In this document: positions 8,817 to 16,934 of the stretch, in pieces
How positions within the stretch are numbered: the first letter of the stretch is position 1
Layout of the letters: the number at the start of each line of letters is the position of its first letter
Assembly: GCA_963617485.1 (NCBI GenBank)
Contig: CAVEPA010000002.1
Coordinates: 157,550 to 221,549, forward strand
Direction: 5' to 3'
From: UBA1757 sp963617485
GTDB lineage: Bacteria > Bacteroidota > Bacteroidia > Bacteroidales > UBA1402
Length of the DNA stretch: 64,000 nt
The notes under the pieces: generated by a model
The model's input: only the letters and a program-made list of their open reading frames with translations
Told to the model about the DNA's origin: nothing
Database searches by the model: none
Made by a program: the position numbers and the translations under genes

Positions 8817-8846
8817 TTGTTTTTCCAAGAAAGCGTTGTACATTTG
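8817..8846 (+). promoter_or_regulatory. Bacteroidetes-type promoter for the small secreted protein gene
   Basis: TTG at 8817-8819, a 19-bp spacer and TACATTTG at 8839-8846 match the -33/-7 consensus. Transcription would start near 8853, about 20 bp before ATG 8875. It is divergent from the promoter at 8721-8750, with 66 bp between the two -33 elements. Confidence 0.6.
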
Positions 8847-8874
8847 TACGATTTCGAAAAAATGTTAGAGAGTG

Positions 8875-9279
8875 ATGAAACTGGTAATCAGTATATTGTT
8901 CGGTCTGCTGCTCGAGTGGTTTTCTCCAGCCTCGGGTGTCCCTTCCGCTGCTTCGGCAGAGAAAGACGCTCGATGTGCTTCTGGCAAACTGTCCGAGTGG
9001 TTGAATATCGACTTTGGAGATGCCACCCTGCAACCCACGGCCCAAAACACCTATTCGGTGACGGTGAAACAGTGGCAGCAGATTCTCAACTTTAGGATTC
9101 GTGCCGAAAAACGTAGCTATTATCGTCTTTTCAGAAGCGACAATACTCATCTTAACTTGCATCAGAAGTACCATGAAATCAATCATCTACTCGATTCTGT
9201 AGATTTTAGTGTATTGCTTTCATCGTTTCGCCACGAGCCGAACGCTCTGCAAACTTTTTATTGTGTTTATCGGATTTGA
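8875..9279 (+). CDS. Hypothetical small secreted protein
   Basis: This is a 134-residue protein starting at ATG 8875 (a GTG lies one codon upstream). The first 20-25 residues look like a signal peptide (MKLVISILFGLLLEWFSPAS). The rest is soluble, with several Trp and Tyr residues (SEWLNIDFGD, VKQWQQILNF) and a Cys near the end. I recognise no family. It has its own promoter at 8817-8846 and is followed after 42 bp by the first of two paralogous membrane-protein genes, so the three may be co-transcribed. Function unknown. Confidence 0.55.
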   Translation: MKLVISILFGLLLEWFSPASGVPSAASAEKDARCASGKLSEWLNIDFGDATLQPTAQNTYSVTVKQWQQILNFRIRAEKRSYYRLFRSDNTHLNLHQKYHEINHLLDSVDFSVLLSSFRHEPNALQTFYCVYRI

Positions 9280-9321
9280 TATTGATGGAGAATTATTCAT
9301 AACGGATACCAACTTGTAGAC

Positions 9322-9762
9322 ATGGAAACAACCTTTATAAAAGCCAGAAATTTTTCCGATTACGCCTTCTCTGTATCAGTGTTCTTATTCGGCCTTACGC
9401 TGGTTCTAGTTCCTACCAGTTTTGGCATGAATGTTGTCGGAGGTGTGATTATCGTCACCGGTATGATTATGTTCTTTGCGCTCAGAAGCGTTTGGAAAGA
9501 TGTGAGAACCGGCGATTTATATCGAGGCAGGGTATTGTATTTCAATAATTCCAAGAAGCAAGCCGTTATGGAAGCGCTAGCCGACGAGCTCTCCAAACTC
9601 TCCGAAATTCCTCAGGAAAACAAAGCGTACAATAGCCTGCGTCTGTACATGTATTATAATAAGCGCAAAGGTAAGTGCTATTGCGAGCTATACGAATATG
9701 TTCCATGCGAGTATGTTCCTCTGACTGAACTTCTTCTCTTCAAAATAGGGGGGGGGATTTAG
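9322..9762 (+). CDS. Hypothetical membrane protein, paralog A (G9 tract at 3' end)
   Basis: This 146-residue protein has two adjacent transmembrane segments (about residues 14-33 and 37-54) and then a soluble domain of about 90 residues with motifs SKKQAV, SLRLYMYYNKRKGK and CELYEYVPCEYVPLTELL. By eye, well over half of its residues are identical to the next gene, which is clearly a tandem duplicate. I recognise no named family. A run of nine G residues (9748-9756) lies immediately before the stop and encodes Gly-Gly-Gly. Gain or loss of one G would replace the terminal GGGI with a short or a roughly 19-residue alternative tail. Function unknown; the soluble part is probably cytoplasmic. Confidence 0.65.
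   Translation: METTFIKARNFSDYAFSVSVFLFGLTLVLVPTSFGMNVVGGVIIVTGMIMFFALRSVWKDVRTGDLYRGRVLYFNNSKKQAVMEALADELSKLSEIPQENKAYNSLRLYMYYNKRKGKCYCELYEYVPCEYVPLTELLLFKIGGGI
9748..9756 (+). repeat. Homopolymeric G9 tract
   Basis: Nine consecutive G residues sit inside the last codons of the first paralog (ATA-GGG-GGG-GGG-ATT-TAG). With 10 G the frame ends after a tail reading GGGDLEGLL; with 8 G it reads on to GESS after about 19 codons. A matching tract lies at the same place in the second paralog. Confidence 0.85.
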
Positions 9763-9843
9763 AAGGACTTCTCTGAATTGTCGGAGATTTGGTGAATCGT
9801 CTTAGAAAAACTTTTCACCAATCAACTACAATTAAGAATCATT

Positions 9844-10308
9844 ATGGAAAATACTTTTGTCAAATATAGAACGCTAACCGATTATATTATCTCTTTGTCA
9901 GTATTCCTTCTCGGCCTAGTACTGATTATGCTTTCCTCTACGGCCGCTATGAACATCGCCGGTGCCATGATTGTCATCCTTGGCGTGGTATTGTTCTTTT
10001 CTCTTAGAAGCGCCTGGAAAGAAGTTGTTACCGGCGATACTTATCATGGCAAGGTGCTGTATTACAACCGCTCTAAAAAACAGGCCATTCTTGATGCGCT
10101 CACCAGTGATTTCTCCAAGATCTCCGAAATAGACCAAGAAGAAAACGCCCAAAAGAGTCTGCGACTGGATGTCTATTACAATGAGGCCAAGGGCAAGTAC
10201 TACTGCCGTCTGTACGAATATATCCCTTACGAGTATGTGCCTCAAACTGAGTTACTTGTCCTCCAAATGGGGGGGGGAGAAAAACCTCTCCGCTATCGTC
10301 TCAGGTAA
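9844..10308 (+). CDS. Hypothetical membrane protein, paralog B (G9 tract at 3' end)
   Basis: This 154-residue protein is the tandem duplicate of the preceding gene. It shares two N-terminal transmembrane segments (DYIISLSVFLLGLVLIML and the next hydrophobic stretch), the LRSAWKEV motif, SKKQAI, SLRLDVYYNEAKGKYYC and LYEYIPYEYVPQTELLV. The duplicate keeps a G9 tract at the same position (10269-10277), here followed by an 11-residue tail, EKPLRYRLR preceded by Gly residues. The spacing to the previous gene is 81 bp and to the antiporter gene 40 bp, so the pair may be read through into the antiporter and rhamnosidase genes. No family recognised. Confidence 0.65.
   Translation: MENTFVKYRTLTDYIISLSVFLLGLVLIMLSSTAAMNIAGAMIVILGVVLFFSLRSAWKEVVTGDTYHGKVLYYNRSKKQAILDALTSDFSKISEIDQEENAQKSLRLDVYYNEAKGKYYCRLYEYIPYEYVPQTELLVLQMGGGEKPLRYRLR
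10269..10277 (+). repeat. Homopolymeric G9 tract
   Basis: Nine G residues (including the G of the ATG codon for the Met before the Gly run) lie near the 3' end of the second paralog. With 8 G the tail becomes MGGEKNLSAIVSGK; with 10 G it becomes MGGGRKTSPLSSQVNRTIR. All three frames close within about 20 codons. Confidence 0.85.
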
Positions 10309-10348
10309 ATAGAACAATTCGTTAAAAAGGTTCTTAATAACTTCAATA

Positions 10349-11302
10349 ATGATGACATGGATTTATCTTCTGCTCTCGCTGGCGGCTGTTGTCGTAGGAG
10401 CGGAAGTCTTGGTCGATGGCTCTGTGGCCATAGCCAGAAAATTCAAGATTGCAGACTTTATCATTGGTGCCACCATCGTCGGGATAGGAACCTCCTGTCC
10501 CGAGTTGGTGGTGAGCCTTGTAGGAGCAATCGATAACAACGCCGACATCGCCATCGGCAACGTAGTGGGGTCGAATATCTGCAACATCCTGCTCATTTTG
10601 GGTATATCGGCACTCATCACCCCGCTGCCCATCCTCAAAGAGAATGTTAAGTTCGAATTGCCGTACTGCATAGGTGTTTCGCTTCTGCTTTGTCTGTTGG
10701 TCTACGATTTCTTCACGGCTACTTGCCCCATGCTGGGTCGGCTGGATGGTCTGATACTGTTGGCCGTCTTTGCCGTTTACATGTATCTGTCGCTGCGTAA
10801 TGGCAAGAAGGGAACCACGTCCGGAACTGAACAGCCCGACAAGGCTCCTGTGAAGGAAGTGCATCGGAAGACAATATGGATAGTGCTGGAGATTCTTTTC
10901 GGTTTGGCCATCCTTATCACTGGAAGTCATTTCTTTGTAGATGAAGCGGTAGTCGTAGCCCGTCAGTTGGGTGTGAGCGATGCCTTTATCTCCATTACGG
11001 TGCTGGCTGTGGGAACTTCCCTGCCCGAGCTCGCGGCTTCGGTGGCTTCTGCCGTCAAGAAGAATGCACAATTGGCCCTTGGCAATATTATCGGTTCGAA
11101 CATCTTCAACATCAGTTTTATTTTGGGTGTCTGCTCGCAGGTAACGCCTCTAACTGCCGGTGGAATCGGTATTTTCGATTACGGAATGATGATGGTAGCC
11201 GCTTTGATGCCTCTCCTTTTTGCGCTTAAGGGAAGAATCAGCCGTTTCGGCGGAATATTCATGTTGGCTATGTACGTGGCCTACCTGATTTATCTTAAAT
11301 GA
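10349..11302 (+). CDS. Calcium/sodium antiporter (CaCA family), second copy
   Basis: A 317-residue inner-membrane exchanger of the same family as 5226-6176 but clearly diverged. The alpha repeats read GIGTSCPELVVS with VVGSNICNIL (residues about 44-80) and AVGTSLPELAAS with IIGSNIFNIS (about 219-253). The first motif has Cys in place of the more usual Ala before P-E. About ten transmembrane helices and a basic cytoplasmic loop (about residues 150-172) are visible. The stop overlaps the start of the GH106 lipoprotein gene as ATGA, so the two are probably translated together. Start 10349 or 10352 (ATGATG) cannot be separated. Confidence 0.93.
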   Translation: MMTWIYLLLSLAAVVVGAEVLVDGSVAIARKFKIADFIIGATIVGIGTSCPELVVSLVGAIDNNADIAIGNVVGSNICNILLILGISALITPLPILKENVKFELPYCIGVSLLLCLLVYDFFTATCPMLGRLDGLILLAVFAVYMYLSLRNGKKGTTSGTEQPDKAPVKEVHRKTIWIVLEILFGLAILITGSHFFVDEAVVVARQLGVSDAFISITVLAVGTSLPELAASVASAVKKNAQLALGNIIGSNIFNISFILGVCSQVTPLTAGGIGIFDYGMMMVAALMPLLFALKGRISRFGGIFMLAMYVAYLIYLK

Positions 11303-14300
11303 GAAACTACGCTTACGCTTGGACGCTTGTGAGTTTGCTGTTTTTAACGGCATGCCGCCCGCAGGTGTCTGAGTTGTACGCGTCTTTTCGTCAGATTCCC
11401 GACCCAACGCGCACCAAGGTCTGGTGGTTTCACGGCGAGGGCCCGACCACCCGTTATGGTATTACGGCCGACCTTGAAGCTTTCAAGCGCGCTGGTGTGG
11501 GCGGTGTTGTCTATTACGATCAGGTGCACGGCAAGGCTGTAGGTGCGGATAGTGTTTTTTCACGCTCTTGGTGGGAGAACTTGATTTTTGCTGCCTCAGA
11601 GGCCAAGCGCCTTGGTTTGAGTTTTGAGATTAACCTATCTAACGGCTATGTGGCCGGCGGCCCTTGGATAAGCAAAGCCATGAGTATGAAAAGGCTCTGC
11701 TATAGCCAGCTGAGAATTGCTCCCGGCCAAAGTGTAGATGGGGTGTTGCCTCGTCCTTGTTCCGATGAGTTCTGGGATGTCGCAACGCTTGCCTTTCCTG
11801 TGCCGGCCAAGGTGTCGTGGCAGGAGAAAACGCTCATTGCCAAGCGCACGCTCTTGGAGCGCCCCACTTGTCTCTCTTTCGATTTTGGGCAGCCTTTTAC
11901 GGCGCGTTCCATTACCTATAACGAATACAATAGCGCTAAACATCCCACGCTGTGCATGAATGTGCCAGGGCCGCCCTCGGACGGTTTTTATGGTGATGGC
12001 TATGAGGAGTATCCTCCCATTGGCGCGCTCGAGGCTAGCGATGATGGTATTCATTATAGGCGTATTTGTTCTTTGCCTACACTTTACCGTATTCATTACC
12101 GCGAGAAAACTATTGCCTTCCCGGCGGTGACTGCGCGATATTTCCGCTTGAACCTGCAGGGTTGGAACCCACCCGGCAAGCAACGTCGTTTGGATTTGCG
12201 CAAGGTGGTGCTTGCCGACCAAGCCAAGACTGAATCTTGGCAGAGCCGCTCCGGTTTGATGAGCGAATATCTTACCGACAACGCTACGCCCTGCTATACT
12301 TCCGATGAAATCGTCCATTCTGAAGAGATTGTCAATTTGAGTCATTGTCTGTCGGCCGATGGACATCTGGCTTGGACGGCTCCCGATGACGGACGGGAAT
12401 GGGTTGTTCTCCGAGTGGCTCAAACCTCTACCAATGCGCGTACTAAGCATGGCCGTCCCGGACAGATGGGTCTGGAATGTGACAAACTTTCGGCCGAAGC
12501 GGCTGTTTTGCAATGGAATAGTTTTGCGCAGGTGATTATTGATACTTTGGCACGGCACGGGCTGAAGCCTTGTGGTGTGGTTATGGATAGTCACGAAACG
12601 GGTAGTCAGAATTGGACGCAACATTACGCAGAAGAGTTTTCCGCTCTGCAGGGCTATCGCATCGAACCTTGGTTGCCTGCTCTTCTGGGTTTTGTGGTTG
12701 ATTCCAAAGAAAAGACCGAGGAACTGCTTTTCCGCCATCGACAAACGCTGTCATATTTGGTAACCCATCGCTATTTTGCCGTCCTCGACAGCATGGCTCA
12801 TCGCTCCGGTGTCCGCCTGACAGCCCAAGCGATGGGAAATGCGCAGCACATGATTTGCGACAATATTGCAGCCAAAGGAGCCGTGACCTGTCCGCAAGGT
12901 GAGTTTTGGGCCAAACACAAGGATGCTTGTTACGATATCAAGGAGGCATCATCGGCTGCGCATCTGTATGGTAAACCGATTGCTTCGTCCGAGGCTTTTA
13001 CCGATGCCAAGTATAGCCAGAAACTCTCCTATCTGAAAACCTTGGCTGATTATGCTTTCTCTTTTCAGCTGAACGAACTGGTGGTGTGCGCCAGTGCTTA
13101 TCAGGCCGATGCCCAGGCTCCCGGTAATACAGCAAACGGACGCGAATATTGCTTGAACCGACACAACACGATGTGGCCGCTCAGTGCGGGCTTTTGGGAT
13201 TATCTGGCGCGTTGTTCCTATATGCTGCGTCAAGGCGAGGCGGTGGTGGACTTGTGCGTTTATATGGGCAGTGATGTTCCAGTCAAGTTGTTGTCGCACC
13301 GCCTGCCCGTCATACCGGAGGGCTATGCCTGGGATGTGTGCACCGATGATGCACTGTTGAATGTTCTTCGCCTAGAACCTCTTGCGTCTGGGCAGGGCCT
13401 GCCTCGCTTGCGCTCGGCAGGCCGCAACTCTTACGCAGCCCTGGTGGTGGAACGGCTGGCCCGATTAAGCCCTGAGGCAGAAGAAAGAATTGCTGCATGG
13501 AAGGAGGCCGGCCTGCCAGTGTACGACGCCCGCTTCGCGGGCGACTTTTCGCTCCAGCATTTTCTCGATTCCATCGCTCTGCCACCCGACCTTGACTTTG
13601 TTTCGGCAGGCCGGCCTGATGACTGCCTGATGTTTGCTCATCGCCGTGTGGCTGCTGCCACGTCCGCTCAGAACGTTGATATATATTTTCTCAACAACCA
13701 TAGTCCTAAAAGCTTCTGCCAGAATGTTCTTTTCCGCGGCTCGGATGGCAAGTTGGCCGAATATTGGAATCCGGACAATGGCCAGCGCTATAGGCTGTCA
13801 CAAACTTACGATGAAAACGGACTTTTGAGTGTTCGCATTGCCCTAGCTCCCGATGAGGCTGGTTTTGTGGTGTTGCGCTCGTCCAAGGCTATGCCCCAAG
13901 CAAGGTTGCTGCGCACTGCGGGTCAGACAGAAAATATTTGCACGCTGGATACAGCCTGGCAGCTTGCTTTTCTGCTGGGAAACAACGATACGGTCTCCGT
14001 CTTTATGCCGCAGCTTTGTGATTGGACCAGTCTCGAATCTGAAGCCTTGAAATATCATTCCGGTCGCGCCTTGTACCGACGCTCTTTCGACCTTGCATCG
14101 CTAAACGATACTGTCCGTCCGGACGGGGGTCGCCGCTGTTATCTGCGCATTGAAGGTCTTGAAGCGGTTTCGCGACTGAGCCTGAACGGGCAGGATGCCG
14201 GCTATCTTTGGTGTGCCCCCTGGGAAGTGGAGATAACAGACCTATTACGTCCTGGTGTCAATGACTTGGAAATAGAAGTGGCCAATCAGCTGAACAATAG

Positions 14301-14427
14301 AATGATAGGAGACCTGTTGCTGCCCGAGGAGCTGCGCAGCACCTCGGCATCCACTCCGATTGTCCACACGGACGATGCCTTGCTGCCGGCGGGTATTACG
14401 GGTTCGGTGAGCCTGGTGTGGCGATAA
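11299..14427 (+). CDS. GH106-like alpha-L-rhamnosidase lipoprotein
   Basis: This 1042-residue protein has a lipoprotein signal (SLLFLTAC). The start of the mature protein shows the GH106 hallmarks: KVWWFHGEGPTT, then GITADLEAFKRAGVGGVVYYD, then RLGLSFEINLSNGYVAGGPW. Candidate catalytic glutamates are E433 in DSHETGSQNW and E565 in ASSEAFTD, spaced as in characterised GH106 enzymes. The C-terminus has a jelly-roll sugar-binding domain (LNGQDAGYLWCAPWEVEITDLL, then NRMIGDLLLPEE). GH106 enzymes remove L-rhamnose from plant pectin side chains such as rhamnogalacturonans. Lipidation suggests periplasmic or surface location. It is translationally coupled to a Ca2+ antiporter and followed 0.2 kb later by a convergent GH105 gene, which supports a pectin role. 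Exact substrate not determinable. Confidence 0.88.
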   Translation: MRNYAYAWTLVSLLFLTACRPQVSELYASFRQIPDPTRTKVWWFHGEGPTTRYGITADLEAFKRAGVGGVVYYDQVHGKAVGADSVFSRSWWENLIFAASEAKRLGLSFEINLSNGYVAGGPWISKAMSMKRLCYSQLRIAPGQSVDGVLPRPCSDEFWDVATLAFPVPAKVSWQEKTLIAKRTLLERPTCLSFDFGQPFTARSITYNEYNSAKHPTLCMNVPGPPSDGFYGDGYEEYPPIGALEASDDGIHYRRICSLPTLYRIHYREKTIAFPAVTARYFRLNLQGWNPPGKQRRLDLRKVVLADQAKTESWQSRSGLMSEYLTDNATPCYTSDEIVHSEEIVNLSHCLSADGHLAWTAPDDGREWVVLRVAQTSTNARTKHGRPGQMGLECDKLSAEAAVLQWNSFAQVIIDTLARHGLKPCGVVMDSHETGSQNWTQHYAEEFSALQGYRIEPWLPALLGFVVDSKEKTEELLFRHRQTLSYLVTHRYFAVLDSMAHRSGVRLTAQAMGNAQHMICDNIAAKGAVTCPQGEFWAKHKDACYDIKEASSAAHLYGKPIASSEAFTDAKYSQKLSYLKTLADYAFSFQLNELVVCASAYQADAQAPGNTANGREYCLNRHNTMWPLSAGFWDYLARCSYMLRQGEAVVDLCVYMGSDVPVKLLSHRLPVIPEGYAWDVCTDDALLNVLRLEPLASGQGLPRLRSAGRNSYAALVVERLARLSPEAEERIAAWKEAGLPVYDARFAGDFSLQHFLDSIALPPDLDFVSAGRPDDCLMFAHRRVAAATSAQNVDIYFLNNHSPKSFCQNVLFRGSDGKLAEYWNPDNGQRYRLSQTYDENGLLSVRIALAPDEAGFVVLRSSKAMPQARLLRTAGQTENICTLDTAWQLAFLLGNNDTVSVFMPQLCDWTSLESEALKYHSGRALYRRSFDLASLNDTVRPDGGRRCYLRIEGLEAVSRLSLNGQDAGYLWCAPWEVEITDLLRPGVNDLEIEVANQLNNRMIGDLLLPEELRSTSASTPIVHTDDALLPAGITGSVSLVWR

Positions 14428-14473
14428 GACGTTCGGCCCAGCCGCAGCAAGAATTGCAATGAAAACCGAGTGC

Positions 14474-14510
14474 AAAAAAAGCAAGAGAACACTTGCGTGT
14501 TCACTTGCTT
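14474..14510 (-). terminator. Rho-independent terminator downstream of tRNA-Arg
   Basis: On the minus strand a near-perfect hairpin (arms AAGCAAG and GAACAC with their complements around a 4-nt loop) is followed by seven T residues (14480-14474). It begins 3 bp beyond the tRNA 3' end. Confidence 0.8.
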
Positions 14511-14512
14511 CG

Positions 14513-14586
14513 TGATCCGGTTGGGATTCGAACCCAAGACCTACAGCTTAGAAGGCTGTTGCTCTATCCAGCTGAGCTACCGGACC
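14513..14586 (-). tRNA. tRNA-Arg (anticodon UCU)
   Basis: The 74-nt minus-strand sequence folds as a full cloverleaf. The acceptor stem is GGTCCGG / CCGGATC (one G-U pair) with discriminator A, the D arm is GCTC/GAGC, the anticodon stem is ACAGC/GCTGT with loop CTTCTAA, and the T arm is TTGGG-TTCGAAT-CCCAA. The anticodon TCT reads AGA/AGG arginine codons. CCA is not encoded. A strong promoter lies just upstream and a terminator just downstream, so it is an independent unit. Confidence 0.96.
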
Positions 14587-14610
14587 GAACCTTCATTACT
14601 TTTGCGGGCG

Positions 14611-14641
14611 CAAAGGTAAGCGATTTTTGTAAAATATCAAA
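14611..14641 (-). promoter_or_regulatory. Promoter of tRNA-Arg
   Basis: On the minus strand TTTG (14641-14638), a 19-bp spacer and TACCTTTG (14618-14611) match the Bacteroidetes consensus perfectly. Transcription would start near 14604, about 18 bp before the mature tRNA. The box abuts the stop codon of the GH105 gene. Confidence 0.75.
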
Positions 14642-15970
14642 CTATTTCTCAGACACTTGTTTCTGAAGCAGTTCCCATTCGCAGGCGGCCAAAGAAAAAG
14701 ATCCGATGGCTTTGCCCTCGTTTTGGGTAATGCCGGTGTCCTTACCGCAGAGATAGTAATTGATGGTGCCGGTACGGCTCAAATCTTTGGCTGGACCCAG
14801 ACCAGCCGAGGCGCAGGTTTGGATAATATTGACGCTTCCATCGGGGTTTTCGGTGATGAAATTGAACAACAGACCGGCCCAGGCCTTTTCCGCAACAGGC
14901 AGGTAGGTGTCCCGGTCGAGCAGGCCAAGTCGTATACCTTTAAGGAAAGCGTAGGTGAACATGCCCGAGGCTGAGGCCTCCAGATAGTTGGGCTTGGTGC
15001 CTACATTGTAGCGCTTGCCGTTGCTGGCCAAATCGCCGATGCCATCGGCCATGGTGTTCTCATCGTACTGCAGCAGCTGGAACCAACTTCCGCTTTCGTG
15101 CTGCCAACGGGCCAAACCGGCGGCCACTTCACGGTAGTTCTTGAGCAGTTTTTTATAATCCTTATGGTGCTTGGGCATTACTTCCAAAACATCGGTCAAG
15201 GCGGCAAAATACCAACCTTCTCCGCGAGCCCAAAACTCTTTGGAACAACCCGGGAAAGGCTTGTTGTCGTTGGCCCAGAAAGAATTTTCGTCAGCGGGAT
15301 TGGCCGACCATGCATGATAGTTCAGCTGTTTGTCCTTGTCCCAAGTATAGCGGTGTATGGTCTTGAATTGCAGTGCAATATCGCTCCAATCGGCAGCCTT
15401 GCCGCCATGGTTGAAGGTGGCTTCGTACCCGGCTAGAAACGCGGCGCCCATGTACAGGCCGTCCAGCCACATCTGATACGGGTATTTTCCTTTGTGGATA
15501 AAGCAGCCGGCCCCTTTCATCTTCTTGGGAATGCGCGTATGCACCGTCTTCAACTTATGATACATATAGGTGGCGGCTTGACGGTATTTCTCGGCCGAGG
15601 CCACATCGCCCTTCTGCATACTTACCGTATAAAGGTCGAAAAAAATCTTGCCGGCATTGATGGCGTCGATGTCGTTGTCGGGAACCTTGATGGGAGTTTG
15701 GGCATCGCCTGTCAGCTGGCGGTCTGCGTAGGCCTTGACGGCTTCCCAATAGGCCTCTTTTTCGGGATACTGCCGATAAGTGACCAGCACGCTCTTGGCG
15801 ACCAATCCTGGCACGTAACTGAAATCGGCCTCGTTGAGCGAAGAAGTTTTCTTGTTGTTGGTAAAGCTCTGAAGACTAAGAGATTCTGTCATTCGTTGTG
15901 AATAGGGGGCTTGGGCAAAAAGCGTGCAGAAGACACCCGTAAACAGCGCAAGTACTAAGGTTCGTTTCAT
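14642..15970 (-). CDS. GH105 unsaturated rhamnogalacturonyl hydrolase
   Basis: This 442-residue protein has a signal peptide (LALFTGVFCTLFAQ). Family 88/105 enzymes fold as an (alpha/alpha)6 barrel and hydrate the unsaturated uronic acid left by lyases on rhamnogalacturonan or ulvan-type oligosaccharides. Visible motifs are PYQMWLDGLYMG with the catalytic Asp at residue 170, FWARGEGWY in the middle, and EASASGMFTYAFLKG near the C-terminus. Length agrees with secreted GH105 members. It ends 55 bp upstream of tRNA-Arg and faces the GH106 gene across the tRNA; together they suggest processing of rhamnogalacturonan fragments in the periplasm. No clear promoter box was found; a TATTTTTA lies about 40 bp upstream. 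Confidence 0.9.
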   Translation of the reverse strand: MKRTLVLALFTGVFCTLFAQAPYSQRMTESLSLQSFTNNKKTSSLNEADFSYVPGLVAKSVLVTYRQYPEKEAYWEAVKAYADRQLTGDAQTPIKVPDNDIDAINAGKIFFDLYTVSMQKGDVASAEKYRQAATYMYHKLKTVHTRIPKKMKGAGCFIHKGKYPYQMWLDGLYMGAAFLAGYEATFNHGGKAADWSDIALQFKTIHRYTWDKDKQLNYHAWSANPADENSFWANDNKPFPGCSKEFWARGEGWYFAALTDVLEVMPKHHKDYKKLLKNYREVAAGLARWQHESGSWFQLLQYDENTMADGIGDLASNGKRYNVGTKPNYLEASASGMFTYAFLKGIRLGLLDRDTYLPVAEKAWAGLLFNFITENPDGSVNIIQTCASAGLGPAKDLSRTGTINYYLCGKDTGITQNEGKAIGSFSLAACEWELLQKQVSEK

Positions 15971-16021
15971 GAGAAAGGCAGCTAAGAATCACAATGAGCC
16001 GTAAAAATAGGAATTAATTTG

Positions 16022-16029
16022 TACTTTTG
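16022..16029 (+). promoter_or_regulatory. Putative -7 box upstream of fabD
   Basis: TACTTTTG fits TAnnTTTG. The region 19 bp upstream has no TTG. Transcription would start about 40 bp before the fabD ATG. Confidence 0.4.
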
Positions 16030-16076
16030 CGCCGAATTATCCACAAACGAGGAAATTATTTAATCATCAAAAAACT

Positions 16077-16934
16077 ATGAAAGCATTTGTTTTTCCCGGA
16101 CAGGGAGCCCAGTTTGTAGGCATGGGCAAGGATCTTTACGAGAATTCTCCTTTGGCCAAGGAACTTTTTCTGAAGGCCAACGATATTTTGGGTTTTGACA
16201 TTACCGCACTGATGTTTGAGGGTACTCCCGAGGACCTCAAGCAGACCAAGGTAACGCAGCCTGCAGTTTTTCTTCATTCAGTGATTTCGGCCAAGGCCCT
16301 GGGCGCAGATTTCCAGCCTGATATGGTAGCCGGTCACTCCTTGGGCGAGTTTTCTGCCCTGACGGCTGCCGGGGCGCTGAGCTTCGAAGATGGTCTGACC
16401 TTGGTGTCGAAACGAGCCAAAGCCATGCAGAAAGCTTGTGAAATGCAGCCCTCTACCATGGCGGCTGTACTTGGCCTTGCCGATGAAGTTGTAGAGAATG
16501 TTTGTGCCGGCATTACCGAAGAAGTGGTGGTGGCCGCCAATTACAATTGCCCTGGGCAAATAGTTATTTCGGGTACGCATGCGGGCATAGCGCTGGCTAG
16601 TGAGCAGCTGAAGGCCGCCGGTGCCAAGCGCGTTCTTCCTTTGGCCGTAGGTGGAGCCTTCCATTCACCCATTATGGAACCTGCTCGTCAGGAATTGGCT
16701 CAGGCTATCGAGGCTACACCCATTGTCGCACCTATTTGCCCCGTTTATCAGAACGTTGATGCCAAGCCTTATCGCGACCCCGCCCTTATCAAGGCCAACC
16801 TGGTTGCCCAGCTGACATCTCCCGTGCGTTGGACACAATCGGTGAAGAACATGATTGCCGATGGGGCCGAAGAGTTTGTCGAACTGGGTCCGGGTCAAGT
16901 GCTGACCGGCCTGATTGCCAAAATCAGAAAATGA
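16077..16934 (+). CDS. fabD: Malonyl-CoA:ACP transacylase
   Basis: FabD (285 aa) moves malonyl groups from CoA to acyl carrier protein for type II fatty-acid synthesis in the cytoplasm. The sequence starts with the typical FPGQGAQFVGMGKDLY. The nucleophile motif GHSLGE places the catalytic serine at residue 88, QPAVFLHS lies before it, and the catalytic histidine is in AFHSPIM at residue 196. Length is normal. The stop overlaps the start of the following amylase gene (ATGA), an unusual pairing of fatty-acid and starch/glycogen functions in one transcript. There is no other fab gene nearby. Confidence 0.96.
   Translation: MKAFVFPGQGAQFVGMGKDLYENSPLAKELFLKANDILGFDITALMFEGTPEDLKQTKVTQPAVFLHSVISAKALGADFQPDMVAGHSLGEFSALTAAGALSFEDGLTLVSKRAKAMQKACEMQPSTMAAVLGLADEVVENVCAGITEEVVVAANYNCPGQIVISGTHAGIALASEQLKAAGAKRVLPLAVGGAFHSPIMEPARQELAQAIEATPIVAPICPVYQNVDAKPYRDPALIKANLVAQLTSPVRWTQSVKNMIADGAEEFVELGPGQVLTGLIAKIRK

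Noticed and set aside
13391..13618. Clustered GGCAGGCC / GGCCTGCC palindromes in the GH106 gene
   Set aside because: Four short occurrences fall in different codon phases of ordinary coding sequence and do not pair into one larger structure; likely chance in a GC-rich stretch.
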